From NCBI GenBank assembly GCA_002747325.1, contig PDOZ01000026.1:1-64000 (forward strand): DNA of 64,000 bases, in the 5' to 3' direction. The translations under genes were made by a program, and so were the position numbers. The notes under the pieces are model-generated. The model worked only from the letters and a program-made list of their open reading frames with translations. It was not told the origin of the DNA and made no database searches. Origin of the DNA: Rhodobacterales bacterium. Lineage in GTDB: Bacteria; Pseudomonadota; Alphaproteobacteria; Rhodobacterales; Rhodobacteraceae. Numbering within the stretch: position 1 is the stretch's first letter; every line of letters starts with the position of its first letter. Shown one piece after another: positions 15,633 to 23,399 of the stretch.

Positions 15633-16595
15633 TCATGGCCCGCAGAGCGTCAACACGTCTTCATGCGCGCGGCTCGTGTCGCCGCGCAGCCCGTCGCGGA
15701 CCGCTGCGCGCAGCACCCGGCGGAAGGCGGCACGGTTGGGGCCATAGTGGCGCGACAGGGCGAACCAGCGGGGAACCACCACCGCCGCCACCGGCCAGAA
15801 AAGCCAGCGCCCGGCAGCGGCGCGGTAGGTCAGGAGCGCGTTGCGATGCCGGTAATAGGCGCGCCAGAGCGGGGTATAGACCTTCAGATCGGGGCTGAGG
15901 CTTTCGCAATCATGCTCAAAATGCAGCCCCGGATCGAGGGCGATGCGCCCGCCTGCCCGGCGAATGGCAAGGCAATAAAGCACGTCGTCGCCGTGGATGA
16001 ACAGCGCCGGATCGGGCAGGCCCGCCTGCGCGATGGCGGCGCGGGAAACGAAGAGGCCGACGAAGGAAGCGACGTCGATCTCGACCGGGGCGCTGCCGTG
16101 CATCTCCGCGTCGCTGACATGAAACCCCGCCCGGCCCGCGCGTAAGGTGCGCCAGAAACTCGCCGCGTGCCAGAACGGGTTGCGCGAAGGGCGGTTCATC
16201 TCGCACAACTCGCCGGAAGGGTAACAGACCTTCGCCGCCCAGGCCGCGTGCCCGTCGCGGGGGGTGGCATGAAAGCGGGTCAAGGCGCCGGGCAGCGGGC
16301 GGGCGTCGTCGTCGAGGATCAGCACCCAATCGGCGTCCAGCACCTCCGCCGCGTGGCGCAGCCCCGCCGCAAAGCCCCCGGCCCCGCCAGTATTGTGCGC
16401 CAGCGTCAGAACGTGACAGCGCGGGTCGCACAACCCGGCCAGCCAGTCGGCAGTGCCATCATCGGACGCGTTATCGACCACAACCAGCCCCGCCAGCCGC
16501 TCCGCCGGTTCCGCCAAGAGCGCCGCCACGCACACCCGCAATTTCGCCAGCCGGTTATGCGTCACCACAACCGCGATCAGGCGGCCCGCATTCAC
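15633..16595 (-). CDS. GT2 glycosyltransferase (GlfT2-like)
   Basis: This 320-residue GT-A fold protein starts IAVVVTHNRLAKLRVCVAAL and carries VVDNASDDGTADWL, the acceptor/donor DxDD-like LILDDDARPLPGAL, and HGDDVLYCLAIRRAGG, a HxDD-type motif also seen in galactofuranosyltransferases GlfT2. It has no strong membrane helix except a possible hydrophobic patch near 270-285. It probably adds a sugar to an exopolysaccharide, O-antigen or capsule. The ATG overlaps the stop of the phosphoglucomutase gene (ATGA). The sugar donor cannot be told from sequence. Confidence 0.83.
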   Translation of the reverse strand: MNAGRLIAVVVTHNRLAKLRVCVAALLAEPAERLAGLVVVDNASDDGTADWLAGLCDPRCHVLTLAHNTGGAGGFAAGLRHAAEVLDADWVLILDDDARPLPGALTRFHATPRDGHAAWAAKVCYPSGELCEMNRPSRNPFWHAASFWRTLRAGRAGFHVSDAEMHGSAPVEIDVASFVGLFVSRAAIAQAGLPDPALFIHGDDVLYCLAIRRAGGRIALDPGLHFEHDCESLSPDLKVYTPLWRAYYRHRNALLTYRAAAGRWLFWPVAAVVVPRWFALSRHYGPNRAAFRRVLRAAVRDGLRGDTSRAHEDVLTLCGP

Positions 16596-18223
16596 GTCAC
16601 CACATCCGGACCGTCCCGACCGGAGCGGGCGCGGATTTCGGTCAGGTCTTCGGCCAACTGGGTCAGTTCCGCCAGCGCCTGAGCCGGATCGCGGTCCAGC
16701 CCCTCCGGCCCCGGCGCGTAAGCCTCAAGATAAAGCCGCAGGGTCGTGCCTTCGGTCCCCGTGCCCGACTTGCGCAACACGATGCGCGCGCCATCGGACA
16801 GGACCAGCCGCAGCCCCTGCCCCTCGGAAACCGACCCATCCACCGGGTCACGATAAGCGAAATTATCCGCCAGCGTGACGCACCGCCCGGCCAGTTCGGT
16901 CCCGGCGAGCCCGGCCAAGCGCCGCTCAAGCCCCGCGTAAATCTCCCCGGCCACGGCACTGTCCACCGCCTCATAATCGTGGCGCGAATAGTAGTTACGG
17001 CCAAAACGGCGCCAATGGTCGCGCAACAATTCCCCGACACTATCCCCGCGCACCGCCAGAATGTTGAGCCAGAACAGCACCGCCCAAATCCCGTCCTTCT
17101 CGCGGATATGGTCCGAGCCGGTGCCAAAGCTTTCCTCCCCGCACAGACTCACCCGCCCGGCATCCAGCAAATTGCCGAAAAACTTCCAGCCCGTCGGGGT
17201 CTCGAAAGTCTCGACGCCCAGCTTCTGCGCCACCCGGTCCGCCGCGCCGGAGGTCGGCATCGAGCGGGCTATCCCCTTGATCCCGCTATGAAAAGCGGGC
17301 ACCAGATGGGCGTTGGCGGCGAGGATGGCGAGGCTGTCAGAGGGGGAAACATAAGCGCCTTTGCCGAGGATCATATAGCGGTCGCCATCGCCATCGGAGG
17401 CGGCGATCAGGTCGGGCGCGGCGTCGGAGAAGGCCAGCGTGTTGAGGTCCGCGCAGACGATCGGGTTCGGGTCCGGGTGTCCGCCGCCGAAATCCGGCAG
17501 GGGCACGGCGTGTTGCACGCTGCCTGCGGGCGCGCCGAGCCGGGTCTCGAAAATCTCGCGCGCATAGGGGCCAGTAACGGCGTGCAGTGCGTCGAAACGG
17601 AAGCGGAATCCTTGCGCGAACAGGTCGCGAATGACGTCGAAATCAAACAATTCCTGCATGTAATCGGCATAGGCACGCACCGGGTCGATGATTTCGATTT
17701 GCGTGTCCAGAACGGTGTACTGGCCGGGAGTGTCGAAGGCGGGCAGGTCGCCAGTAAAGAGGCGATACTCATGCAGGGCCAGCGCCTGCGCCTCAATTGC
17801 CTGCGTGACCTTTTCCGGCGCCGGACCGCCATTTGCAATGTTGAATTTGAAGCCAAAATCGCCGGTTTCACCGCCCGGATTATGCGAGGCGGACAGGATG
17901 AAGCCACCATCGGCGCGTGCGCTACGGATCAGGTGGCTGGCGGCGGGGGTGGACAGGATCGCACCCGCCCCGATCACGATGCGCGCCGCGCCCTGTGCTG
18001 CACAAATGCGCACGATCCGCGCCGCCGCCTGCGCGCAGAAATACCGCCCGTCGCCACCCAGAACATAGGTCTTGCCCGCCGCGCCGCCGGTCGCGTTCAG
18101 CACCGCCTGCGTGTAGCTCTCAAGGTAATGCGCGCGCATGAAATCGCGGGTCTTTTTGCGCAACCCGGACGTGCCCGGCTTCTGATCCGCAAACGGCTCT
18201 ATCGCAATGGTTTCAACCGACAT
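16592..18223 (-). CDS. pgm: Phosphoglucomutase (alpha-D-glucose phosphate specific)
   Basis: This 543-residue enzyme interconverts glucose 6-phosphate and glucose 1-phosphate (EC 5.4.2.2). The phosphoserine loop FILSASHNPGG, metal site ASDGDGDRYMILG, the CGEESFGTGSDHIREKDGIWAV sugar-binding region and the final RKSGTGTEGTTLRLYLE are all present. The length is typical. AGGAG precedes the ATG. It lies between an epimerase and a glycosyltransferase, so glucose 1-phosphate is likely channelled to nucleotide sugars for surface polysaccharide as well as glycogen. Confidence 0.95.
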   Translation of the reverse strand: MSVETIAIEPFADQKPGTSGLRKKTRDFMRAHYLESYTQAVLNATGGAAGKTYVLGGDGRYFCAQAAARIVRICAAQGAARIVIGAGAILSTPAASHLIRSARADGGFILSASHNPGGETGDFGFKFNIANGGPAPEKVTQAIEAQALALHEYRLFTGDLPAFDTPGQYTVLDTQIEIIDPVRAYADYMQELFDFDVIRDLFAQGFRFRFDALHAVTGPYAREIFETRLGAPAGSVQHAVPLPDFGGGHPDPNPIVCADLNTLAFSDAAPDLIAASDGDGDRYMILGKGAYVSPSDSLAILAANAHLVPAFHSGIKGIARSMPTSGAADRVAQKLGVETFETPTGWKFFGNLLDAGRVSLCGEESFGTGSDHIREKDGIWAVLFWLNILAVRGDSVGELLRDHWRRFGRNYYSRHDYEAVDSAVAGEIYAGLERRLAGLAGTELAGRCVTLADNFAYRDPVDGSVSEGQGLRLVLSDGARIVLRKSGTGTEGTTLRLYLEAYAPGPEGLDRDPAQALAELTQLAEDLTEIRARSGRDGPDVVT

Positions 18224-18232
18224 GGCCCTCTC

Positions 18233-19246
18233 CTAAACGCTGTAATAATCCCGATACCATTCCACAAACCGGCGCACCCCTTCGGCCACCTCCACCGAGG
18301 GCGCATAGTCGGTCAGGTCCTTGAGCAGTTGCGCATTGGCCCAGGTCGCGGGCACGTCGCCCGGCTGCATCGGCAGCAAGTTGCGCTGCGCCTCCCGCCC
18401 GGTTGCGGCCTCGATGGCGGCGATGAACTCCCCCAGCGGCACCGAGTTGGAATTGCCGATATTGACCACCCGCCACGGCGCGACGGGCGACAAGCTGTCC
18501 ACCTCCGAGACCGGCGCCCCGCGCTCCGGCACCGCGTCGATCAAACGCCGGATCCCCTCGACCAGATCGTCGATATAGGTGAAATCGCGGCGCATATCGC
18601 CGTGGTTATACACGTCAATCGCCTCGCCGCTCAAAATGGCGCGGGTGAACTTGAACAGCGCCATATCGGGCCGCCCCCAGGGGCCATAGACGGTAAAAAA
18701 CCGAAACATCGTGGTGGGCAGGTCGAACAGATGGGCGTAGCTATGCGCCATCGACTCGTTGGCCTTCTTGGTCGCCGCATAAAAGCTCATCTGATGGTCG
18801 GCGCGCATGGTCTCTTCATAGGGCATCTCGGTATTGGCGCCGTAGGCCGACGAGGTCGAGGCGAGCAGCATATGCTCAGGCGGGAAGGCGCGGGCCGCTT
18901 CCAGAATCTCGAACGTGCCCGCGATATTTGACTCAAGATAAGCGCGCGGATTGTCGATCGAATAGCGCACCCCGGCCTGCGCCGCCAGATGCACCACAAT
19001 GTCGGGCCGATGCGCCTCAAACAGCCCCATCATCACGCCGGGCGCCTCGATCTTCTCATTCACCACCTGAAAACCGGGCGATTGCAACAACTGCCCCTGC
19101 CGCCGCTCCTTCAGCGCCACGTCGTAATAATCGGTCATCGCATCAATGCCGACCACCCGAAACCCGTCCGCCAACAGCCGCCGGGCGAGGTGATAGCCAA
19201 TGAAACCGGACACGCCGGTGATCAGAGCGGTTCTGGGCTTGTTCAT
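18233..19246 (-). CDS. NAD-dependent nucleotide-sugar epimerase (UDP-glucuronate 4-epimerase type)
   Basis: This 337-residue extended SDR enzyme has the NAD-binding GVSGFIG motif at about residues 10-16, LAAQAGVRYSIDNPRAYLESN, and a catalytic YAATKKANE near Tyr155. FFTVYGPWGRPDMALFKFTRAIL is the usual signature of UDP-glucuronate 4-epimerases, which give UDP-galacturonate. ATG 19246 follows GGGGGAGA; an upstream frame to 19357 lacks a suitable start site. It is the first gene of an operon with pgm and GT2. It is divergent from the corrinoid operon. Confidence 0.87.
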   Translation of the reverse strand: MNKPRTALITGVSGFIGYHLARRLLADGFRVVGIDAMTDYYDVALKERRQGQLLQSPGFQVVNEKIEAPGVMMGLFEAHRPDIVVHLAAQAGVRYSIDNPRAYLESNIAGTFEILEAARAFPPEHMLLASTSSAYGANTEMPYEETMRADHQMSFYAATKKANESMAHSYAHLFDLPTTMFRFFTVYGPWGRPDMALFKFTRAILSGEAIDVYNHGDMRRDFTYIDDLVEGIRRLIDAVPERGAPVSEVDSLSPVAPWRVVNIGNSNSVPLGEFIAAIEAATGREAQRNLLPMQPGDVPATWANAQLLKDLTDYAPSVEVAEGVRRFVEWYRDYYSV

Positions 19247-19249
19247 CGT

Positions 19250-19436
19250 GTTTTCTCCCCCTTTTCCCCCGCCTATAGCATCCGCGCGGGGCATCGGCAC
19301 GGGGATAATTGCGGGCCGGCTCATATTCTTCATGCAGTGAAGTGATTTGCACCGCACGCCGTTTCATGGCACATCGGCGCAACCCCTACGGGGGCGCATC
19401 TGGCGCGCCGCCAGCAGACCCGGAAAGACCTGTATC
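19250..19436 (+). promoter_or_regulatory. Structured leader before the corrinoid operon
   Basis: Two hairpins lie just upstream of the ribosome-binding site GGAAAG: 19377-19397 (GCGC, two unpaired A, CCCC, TAC, GGGG, GCGC) and 19400-19414 (CTGGCG, CGC, CGCCAG). A weaker GCCG/CGGC hairpin precedes them. The region also carries the promoters of two divergent operons. Known SAM or SAH riboswitch consensus elements were looked for and not convincingly found. Confidence 0.4.
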
Positions 19437-20456
19437 ATGACGCAAAATCTTCTGAGCAAACTCCTGAGCGAACGCGACTGGCTGATGGCCGATGGCGCGA
19501 CGGGAACGACGCTGTTCAATATGGGGCTGGCTTCCGGGGAGCCGCCGGAGCTTTGGAACACCGACGAACCGGAAAAAATCCGCACGCTTTACCGCGGTGC
19601 GGTCGAGGCCGGGTCCGATCTGTTTCTGACCAACTCCTTTGGCGGCACGGCAGCGCGGCTGAAGCTACACGACGCGCAGGACCGCGTGGGCGAGCTGAAC
19701 CGGCTTGCGGCCGAACTGGGCCGGGAAGTGGCGGATCAGGCAGGACGGCCGGTGGTGGTCGCCGGGTCGATGGGGCCAACCGGCGAGATCATGGAACCGA
19801 TGGGGCCGCTCTCCTTTGACGGCGCGGTTGAGATGTTTCACGAACAGGCGGAGGCGCTGAAAGACGGCGGGGCGGATGTGCTTTGGGCCGAAACCATCTC
19901 CGCGCCGGAAGAATATCAAGCCGCCGCCCGCGCCGCCGAACTGGCCGAAATGCCCTTTTGCGGCACCATGTCCTTTGACACCGCCGGGCGCACCATGATG
20001 GGCGTGACCTCGGCGCAGATGGTGAAGCTGGTCGACAGCCTGCCCATCGACACGGTCGCCTTCGGGGCCAATTGCGGCGTCGGCGCCTCGGACCTGTTGC
20101 GCACCGTGCTGGGCTTTGCCGAGACTGGCACCCCGCGCCCGATCATCGCCAAGGGCAATGCGGGCATTCCGAAATATGTCCACGGCCATATCCATTACGA
20201 CGGCACCCCGGAGCTGATGGCCGATTATGCGGCGCTCGCCCGCGATTGCGGCGCGCGCATCATCGGCGGTTGCTGCGGCACCACGCCCGATCACCTGCGT
20301 GCCATGCGCGAGGCGCTGGAAACCCGACCCAAAGCCGACACCCGCCCGAGCCTTGAGGACATCGCCGCCCGGCTGGGCGATTTCTCCTCCGCTTCTGATG
20401 GCACCGACGGCGCCGGGCCGCAGGGCCGTCAGACCCGCCGCAAACGCCGCCGTTAA
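19437..20456 (+). CDS. bmt: BHMT-like homocysteine S-methyltransferase, probable homocysteine module of split methionine synthase
   Basis: This 339-residue Pfam S-methyl_trans barrel protein begins WLMADGATGTTLFNMGL. Zinc ligands are Cys213 in FGANCGVGA and Cys279-Cys280 in IGGCCGTTPDH. Such proteins are often labelled betaine-homocysteine methyltransferase. The next gene encodes a corrinoid-binding protein, and the pair matches the homocysteine and B12 modules of MetH split into separate proteins, an arrangement reported in Phaeobacter-type bacteria. The C-terminus ends in a low-complexity basic tail. ATG 19437 is preferred over upstream starts because of GGAAAG at 19421. Methyl donor (betaine or methyl-cobalamin) is not settled by sequence; context favours the corrinoid. 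Confidence 0.85.
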   Translation: MTQNLLSKLLSERDWLMADGATGTTLFNMGLASGEPPELWNTDEPEKIRTLYRGAVEAGSDLFLTNSFGGTAARLKLHDAQDRVGELNRLAAELGREVADQAGRPVVVAGSMGPTGEIMEPMGPLSFDGAVEMFHEQAEALKDGGADVLWAETISAPEEYQAAARAAELAEMPFCGTMSFDTAGRTMMGVTSAQMVKLVDSLPIDTVAFGANCGVGASDLLRTVLGFAETGTPRPIIAKGNAGIPKYVHGHIHYDGTPELMADYAALARDCGARIIGGCCGTTPDHLRAMREALETRPKADTRPSLEDIAARLGDFSSASDGTDGAGPQGRQTRRKRRR

Positions 20457-20486
20457 TCGCGCAGGACAAGACGCAGGACCAAGAAT

Positions 20487-21182
20487 ATGAGTGACGAAGA
20501 AGACGATATCATCCTGAGCGAACTGCCCGACGACGAGTTGGTCGAGCAGATGCATGACGACCTCTATGACGGGATGAAGGAAGAGATCGAAGACGGGGTG
20601 AATATCCTGCTCGAACGCGGCTGGATCCCCTATGACGTGCTGACCAAAGCGCTGGTTGCGGGGATGACCATCGTCGGCAACGATTTCCGCGATGGCATCC
20701 TGTTTGTGCCGGAAGTGCTGCTCGCCGCCAACGCCATGAAGGCAGGCATGAGCATCCTCAAGCCGCTGCTGGCGGAAACCGGCGCGCCGCGCATGGGCAA
20801 GATGGTGATCGGCACGGTGAAGGGCGATATTCACGACATCGGCAAAAACCTCGTCGGCATGATGATGGAAGGCGCGGGCTTTGAGATCATCGACCTCGGG
20901 ATCAACAACCCGGTGGAGGATTATCTCGAAGCGCTGGAGCGCGAAGAGGCGACCATCCTCGGCATGTCCGCCCTGCTCACCACCACCATGCCCTACATGA
21001 AAGTGGTCATCGACACGCTGGTCGAACAGGGCAAGCGCGACGATTATATTGTGCTGGTCGGCGGCGCGCCGCTGAACGAGGAATTTGGCAAGGCCATCGG
21101 CGCGGACGCCTATTGTCGCGATGCGGCGGTGGCGGTGGAAACGGCAAAGGAACTGGTCGCCGCGCGCCATAACAGCCTGTAA
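20487..21182 (+). CDS. Corrinoid (B12)-binding methyl-carrier protein
   Basis: This 231-residue protein has a helical cap domain (LYDGMKEEIEDGVNILLERG, FVPEVLLAANAMKAG) followed by the B12-binding Rossmann domain. The cobalt-ligating histidine is His116 in VKGDIHDIGKNLVG. It resembles MtbC/MtaC-type carriers and the middle of MetH. It lies 30 bases after the homocysteine methyltransferase gene and would carry the methyl group as methylcobalamin. A pterin (methyltetrahydrofolate) module and a reactivase are not in this window. Confidence 0.93.
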   Translation: MSDEEDDIILSELPDDELVEQMHDDLYDGMKEEIEDGVNILLERGWIPYDVLTKALVAGMTIVGNDFRDGILFVPEVLLAANAMKAGMSILKPLLAETGAPRMGKMVIGTVKGDIHDIGKNLVGMMMEGAGFEIIDLGINNPVEDYLEALEREEATILGMSALLTTTMPYMKVVIDTLVEQGKRDDYIVLVGGAPLNEEFGKAIGADAYCRDAAVAVETAKELVAARHNSL

Positions 21183-21184
21183 TC

Positions 21185-21379
21185 ATGTCGAAAATCCGCT
21201 TCGCCTTTCTGCTCGCCATCGTCATTGCCTGCGCCGGAGCGACGGTTGCGGTGCTGGTGGCGGCGCTGGGGGCGGAAGCGCTGACGGGGGATGTGTTCTT
21301 CACCGTTCTGCCGCTGATCCTGCTCGGCTCCATCGCGCTGCGCGGGCTGACGGACAAGGATCGGGGCGGCGAAAAATGA
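21185..21379 (+). CDS. Small two-helix membrane protein in the corrinoid operon
   Basis: This 64-residue protein has two hydrophobic helices (FLLAIVIACAGATVAVLVAAL and FFTVLPLILLGSIAL) and a charged C-terminus. It starts two bases after the corrinoid gene stop, and its TGA overlaps the ATG of the DUF1638 gene. The tight packing argues that it is a real gene in the operon. No function is known. Confidence 0.65.
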   Translation: MSKIRFAFLLAIVIACAGATVAVLVAALGAEALTGDVFFTVLPLILLGSIALRGLTDKDRGGEK

Positions 21380-21960
21380 CTGCGGATGGCAAGGTTCAGG
21401 TCATCGCCTGCGGCGCGCTGGCCCGCGAAATCCTCGCCATCTGCGCGCTGAACGACATGCAGCATGTCGAGCTGACCTGCCTGCCCGCCGAGTTGCACAA
21501 CACACCGGACAAAATCGCCCCCCGGCTGGCGGAAATGCTGGCACAAAACCCGCAAGGCTACTCCGCCCGCTTCGTCGCTTACGCCGATTGCGGCTCCGGC
21601 GGCGAGATCGCCAAAACCTGCGCCACTTACGGCGCGCGCATGATCGAAGGCCCGCATTGCTACGCCTTTTTTGAGGGAAATCAATCCTTTAGCGCGCGCG
21701 GCGAAGTAACCAGCTTCTACCTGACCGACTTCCTCGCCCGTCAGTTCGACGCCTTCGTCATCAAACCTCTGGGCCTCGATCGGCACCCGGAACTGACCCA
21801 GATCTACTTCGGAAATTACGAAAAACTGGTCTATCTCGCCCAAACCGACGACCCGGCCCTGACCCAGGCCGCCGAACAGGCCGCCGCCCGCCTGAACCTC
21901 CATTTCGAACGCCGCTTCACCGGCTACGGCGACCTCGCCACGGCACTTGCAGAGGTGTGA
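21376..21960 (+). CDS. DUF1638 protein linked to corrinoid methyl transfer
   Basis: This 194-residue soluble protein matches the DUF1638 pattern: an opening QVIACGALAREILAI, a central YADCGSGGEIAKTC with conserved Cys residues, MIEGPHCYAFFEG, and LTQIYFGNYEKLVYLAQT. DUF1638 proteins are found beside methyltransferase and corrinoid genes in methanogens and some alphaproteobacteria, but their role is unknown. The conserved Cys and His residues could bind a metal or a cofactor. The ATG overlaps the stop of the small membrane protein (ATGA). Its place in this operon supports a role in assembly or maintenance of the split methionine synthase (inference). Confidence 0.82.
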   Translation: MTADGKVQVIACGALAREILAICALNDMQHVELTCLPAELHNTPDKIAPRLAEMLAQNPQGYSARFVAYADCGSGGEIAKTCATYGARMIEGPHCYAFFEGNQSFSARGEVTSFYLTDFLARQFDAFVIKPLGLDRHPELTQIYFGNYEKLVYLAQTDDPALTQAAEQAAARLNLHFERRFTGYGDLATALAEV

Positions 21961-21972
21961 CGCTCTGCCCTG

Positions 21973-22404
21973 TCACCCCGCCGCCAGCGCCCGCGCCGCC
22001 TGTTCCCGGATGCGCGCGACCATGGCCCGCAACCCGTTGGAGCGCTGGCCGGACAAATGCTCTTCAAGACCGATGCGCGCCAGTTCCGCCTGCGCGTCGA
22101 GCGCCGCAACATCCGCCACCGAGCGCCCGTTATACAGCACCGCCAGAACCGCGATGATCCCCCGCACGATCAGCGCGTCGCTGTCGCCGCGAAAGCGGAA
22201 TACGTCGCCCTCGATCTCCGGCATTAACCAAACCTGCGAGGCGCAGCCCTCCACCCGCGTCGCCGGCACTTTCAGCGCCTCCTCCAGCGGAGCCATCGCC
22301 TTGCCCATGTCGATGACCAGTCCGTAACGGTCCTCCCAATCGTCGAGAAACTCAAATTCCTCGACCAGATCTTCATACGGGGCGTGCGGGGCAATCTCAG
22401 ACAT
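21973..22404 (-). CDS. sufE: SufE-type cysteine desulfuration protein
   Basis: This 143-residue protein accepts persulfide sulfur from SufS-type cysteine desulfurase for Fe-S cluster assembly. The active-site Cys54 sits in RVEGCASQVWLMPE, and the region up to FRGDSDALIVRGIIAVL is typical of SufE. AGGAGA precedes the ATG. It is convergent with the DUF1638 gene, the ends 13 bases apart. The rest of the suf operon is not in the window, a common arrangement for this gene in Rhodobacterales. Confidence 0.93.
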   Translation of the reverse strand: MSEIAPHAPYEDLVEEFEFLDDWEDRYGLVIDMGKAMAPLEEALKVPATRVEGCASQVWLMPEIEGDVFRFRGDSDALIVRGIIAVLAVLYNGRSVADVAALDAQAELARIGLEEHLSGQRSNGLRAMVARIREQAARALAAG

Positions 22405-22541
22405 GCGGCTCTCCTTTGCCTCCGTTTACCACCCCCGCCCGCGAGTCACAGCCCAAAACCGACGATTTTGCGGCAAATCTCGATAAGAGTATTGCAGTTG
22501 CAAACGGTTTGGCTTTAGCAAGGGACAAACCGGGGGACGCC

Positions 22542-23018
22542 ATGAAAATACGCACTGCATTCGCTATCGTCGCAATCACCGCCCTTTCCGCCTGTGACGG
22601 GGGCTTCTCGCTCAATCCGCTGAACTGGTTTTCTGGCGCTTCGACCTCGGGCGAAGAGACCGTGGCGCTTGTGCCTGCCGATGGTTACCCGGAAGATCAG
22701 GATCGCCGTATCGCGGTAGCCCGCATTACCGGGCTGAAACTCGAACGCACCACCGCCGGCGCCATCGTCCGCGCCACCGGCCTGCCGCCGCGCCTCGGAT
22801 ACTGGGACGCGCAGCTGGTGCCGGAAAATGGGGGCAAGCCGGAAAACGGCGTGCTGACCCTGACCTTCCGCATCGCCGAACCGCGCTGGAATCAGGGCAC
22901 CGGGACACCGAAGTCGAAAGTGGTAAATGCCGGTTACTTCCTGCCGACCCGCGAACTGAAAAACATCCGGTCGGTCCGGGTAATCGGCGCGAATAATTCG
23001 ATGACCGCGCGGCGGTAA
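22542..23018 (+). CDS. Conserved outer-membrane lipoprotein, unknown
   Basis: From ATG 22542 the protein is 158 residues, with a signal peptide and lipobox ALSAC placing the lipidated Cys at residue 18. The mature part starts DGGFSLNPLNWFSG and contains LVPADGYPEDQDRRIAVARI and GYWDAQLVPEN. It is a conserved Rhodobacterales family without known role. GGGGGA lies close upstream. An upstream in-frame ATG at 22416 would bury the signal peptide and is rejected. It stands alone between sufE and uvrB. Confidence 0.72.
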   Translation: MKIRTAFAIVAITALSACDGGFSLNPLNWFSGASTSGEETVALVPADGYPEDQDRRIAVARITGLKLERTTAGAIVRATGLPPRLGYWDAQLVPENGGKPENGVLTLTFRIAEPRWNQGTGTPKSKVVNAGYFLPTRELKNIRSVRVIGANNSMTARR

Positions 23019-23360
23019 CGCAGCCGCTCTCGAAAGCAAACGATCGCGGGGTTGCTACGCATCCCCGCAGAATCAGCCATATCCACACAGCGCAACACCA
23101 ATCCCTTGAGGCGCAAACGGCAAGCAGGTCGGTCGCGGACCCGGCGAGGGAGCATAGGGTGGGGTGGGTGTTCGCCGGGCCCGACAACCTGTCTGCTGCT
23201 TGCCCGGTAAAGCTAAGTCATCGCCGCCCCCACCGCAACCGAAATTCGCGCAAAAAGTGTGCAAAAATGCGTAAAACTCTCTTAAAACGGGTAACGATTT
23301 GTTAACCATTTGCAAAACCCTCCCGCAAGGAATCCGCCCCGCCATTTCCTGCTTGCAAAA
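23019..23360. other. Intergenic region before uvrB
   Basis: This 340-base stretch has no convincing gene. It holds a small hairpin (GCGGGG 23046-23051 with CCCCGC 23063-23068) downstream of the lipoprotein gene, without a T-run. An AT-rich part with GTTAAC and a palindromic TTTGCAAA near 23308 probably carries the uvrB promoter. Confidence 0.5.
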
Positions 23361-23375
23361 GAACAAAATAGGGAC
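23361..23375. promoter_or_regulatory. Candidate LexA (SOS) box of uvrB
   Basis: GAAC, seven bases, GGAC lies 25 bases upstream of the uvrB ATG. The alphaproteobacterial LexA consensus is GAAC-N7-GAAC (GTTC-N7-GTTC on the other strand), so this site has one mismatch. Position and gene fit SOS control. Confidence 0.6.
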
Positions 23376-23399
23376 AAAATCGGCGTAATGGGGGAGCCT

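Noticed and set aside
16979..18931. 650-codon plus-strand frame opposite pgm and the epimerase
   Set aside because: The minus-strand frames have full catalytic motifs; this one has none and no proper start site.
19320..19436. SAM-II riboswitch before the corrinoid operon
   Set aside because: A GTGATTTG stretch is present, but the matching P1 pairing and the downstream GCTAAAG-like element are missing.
23300..23320. PccR-type TTTGCAAA site before uvrB
   Set aside because: Only a single TTTGCAAA occurs and the propionate genes are far away; known regulation uses paired sites near pcc genes.
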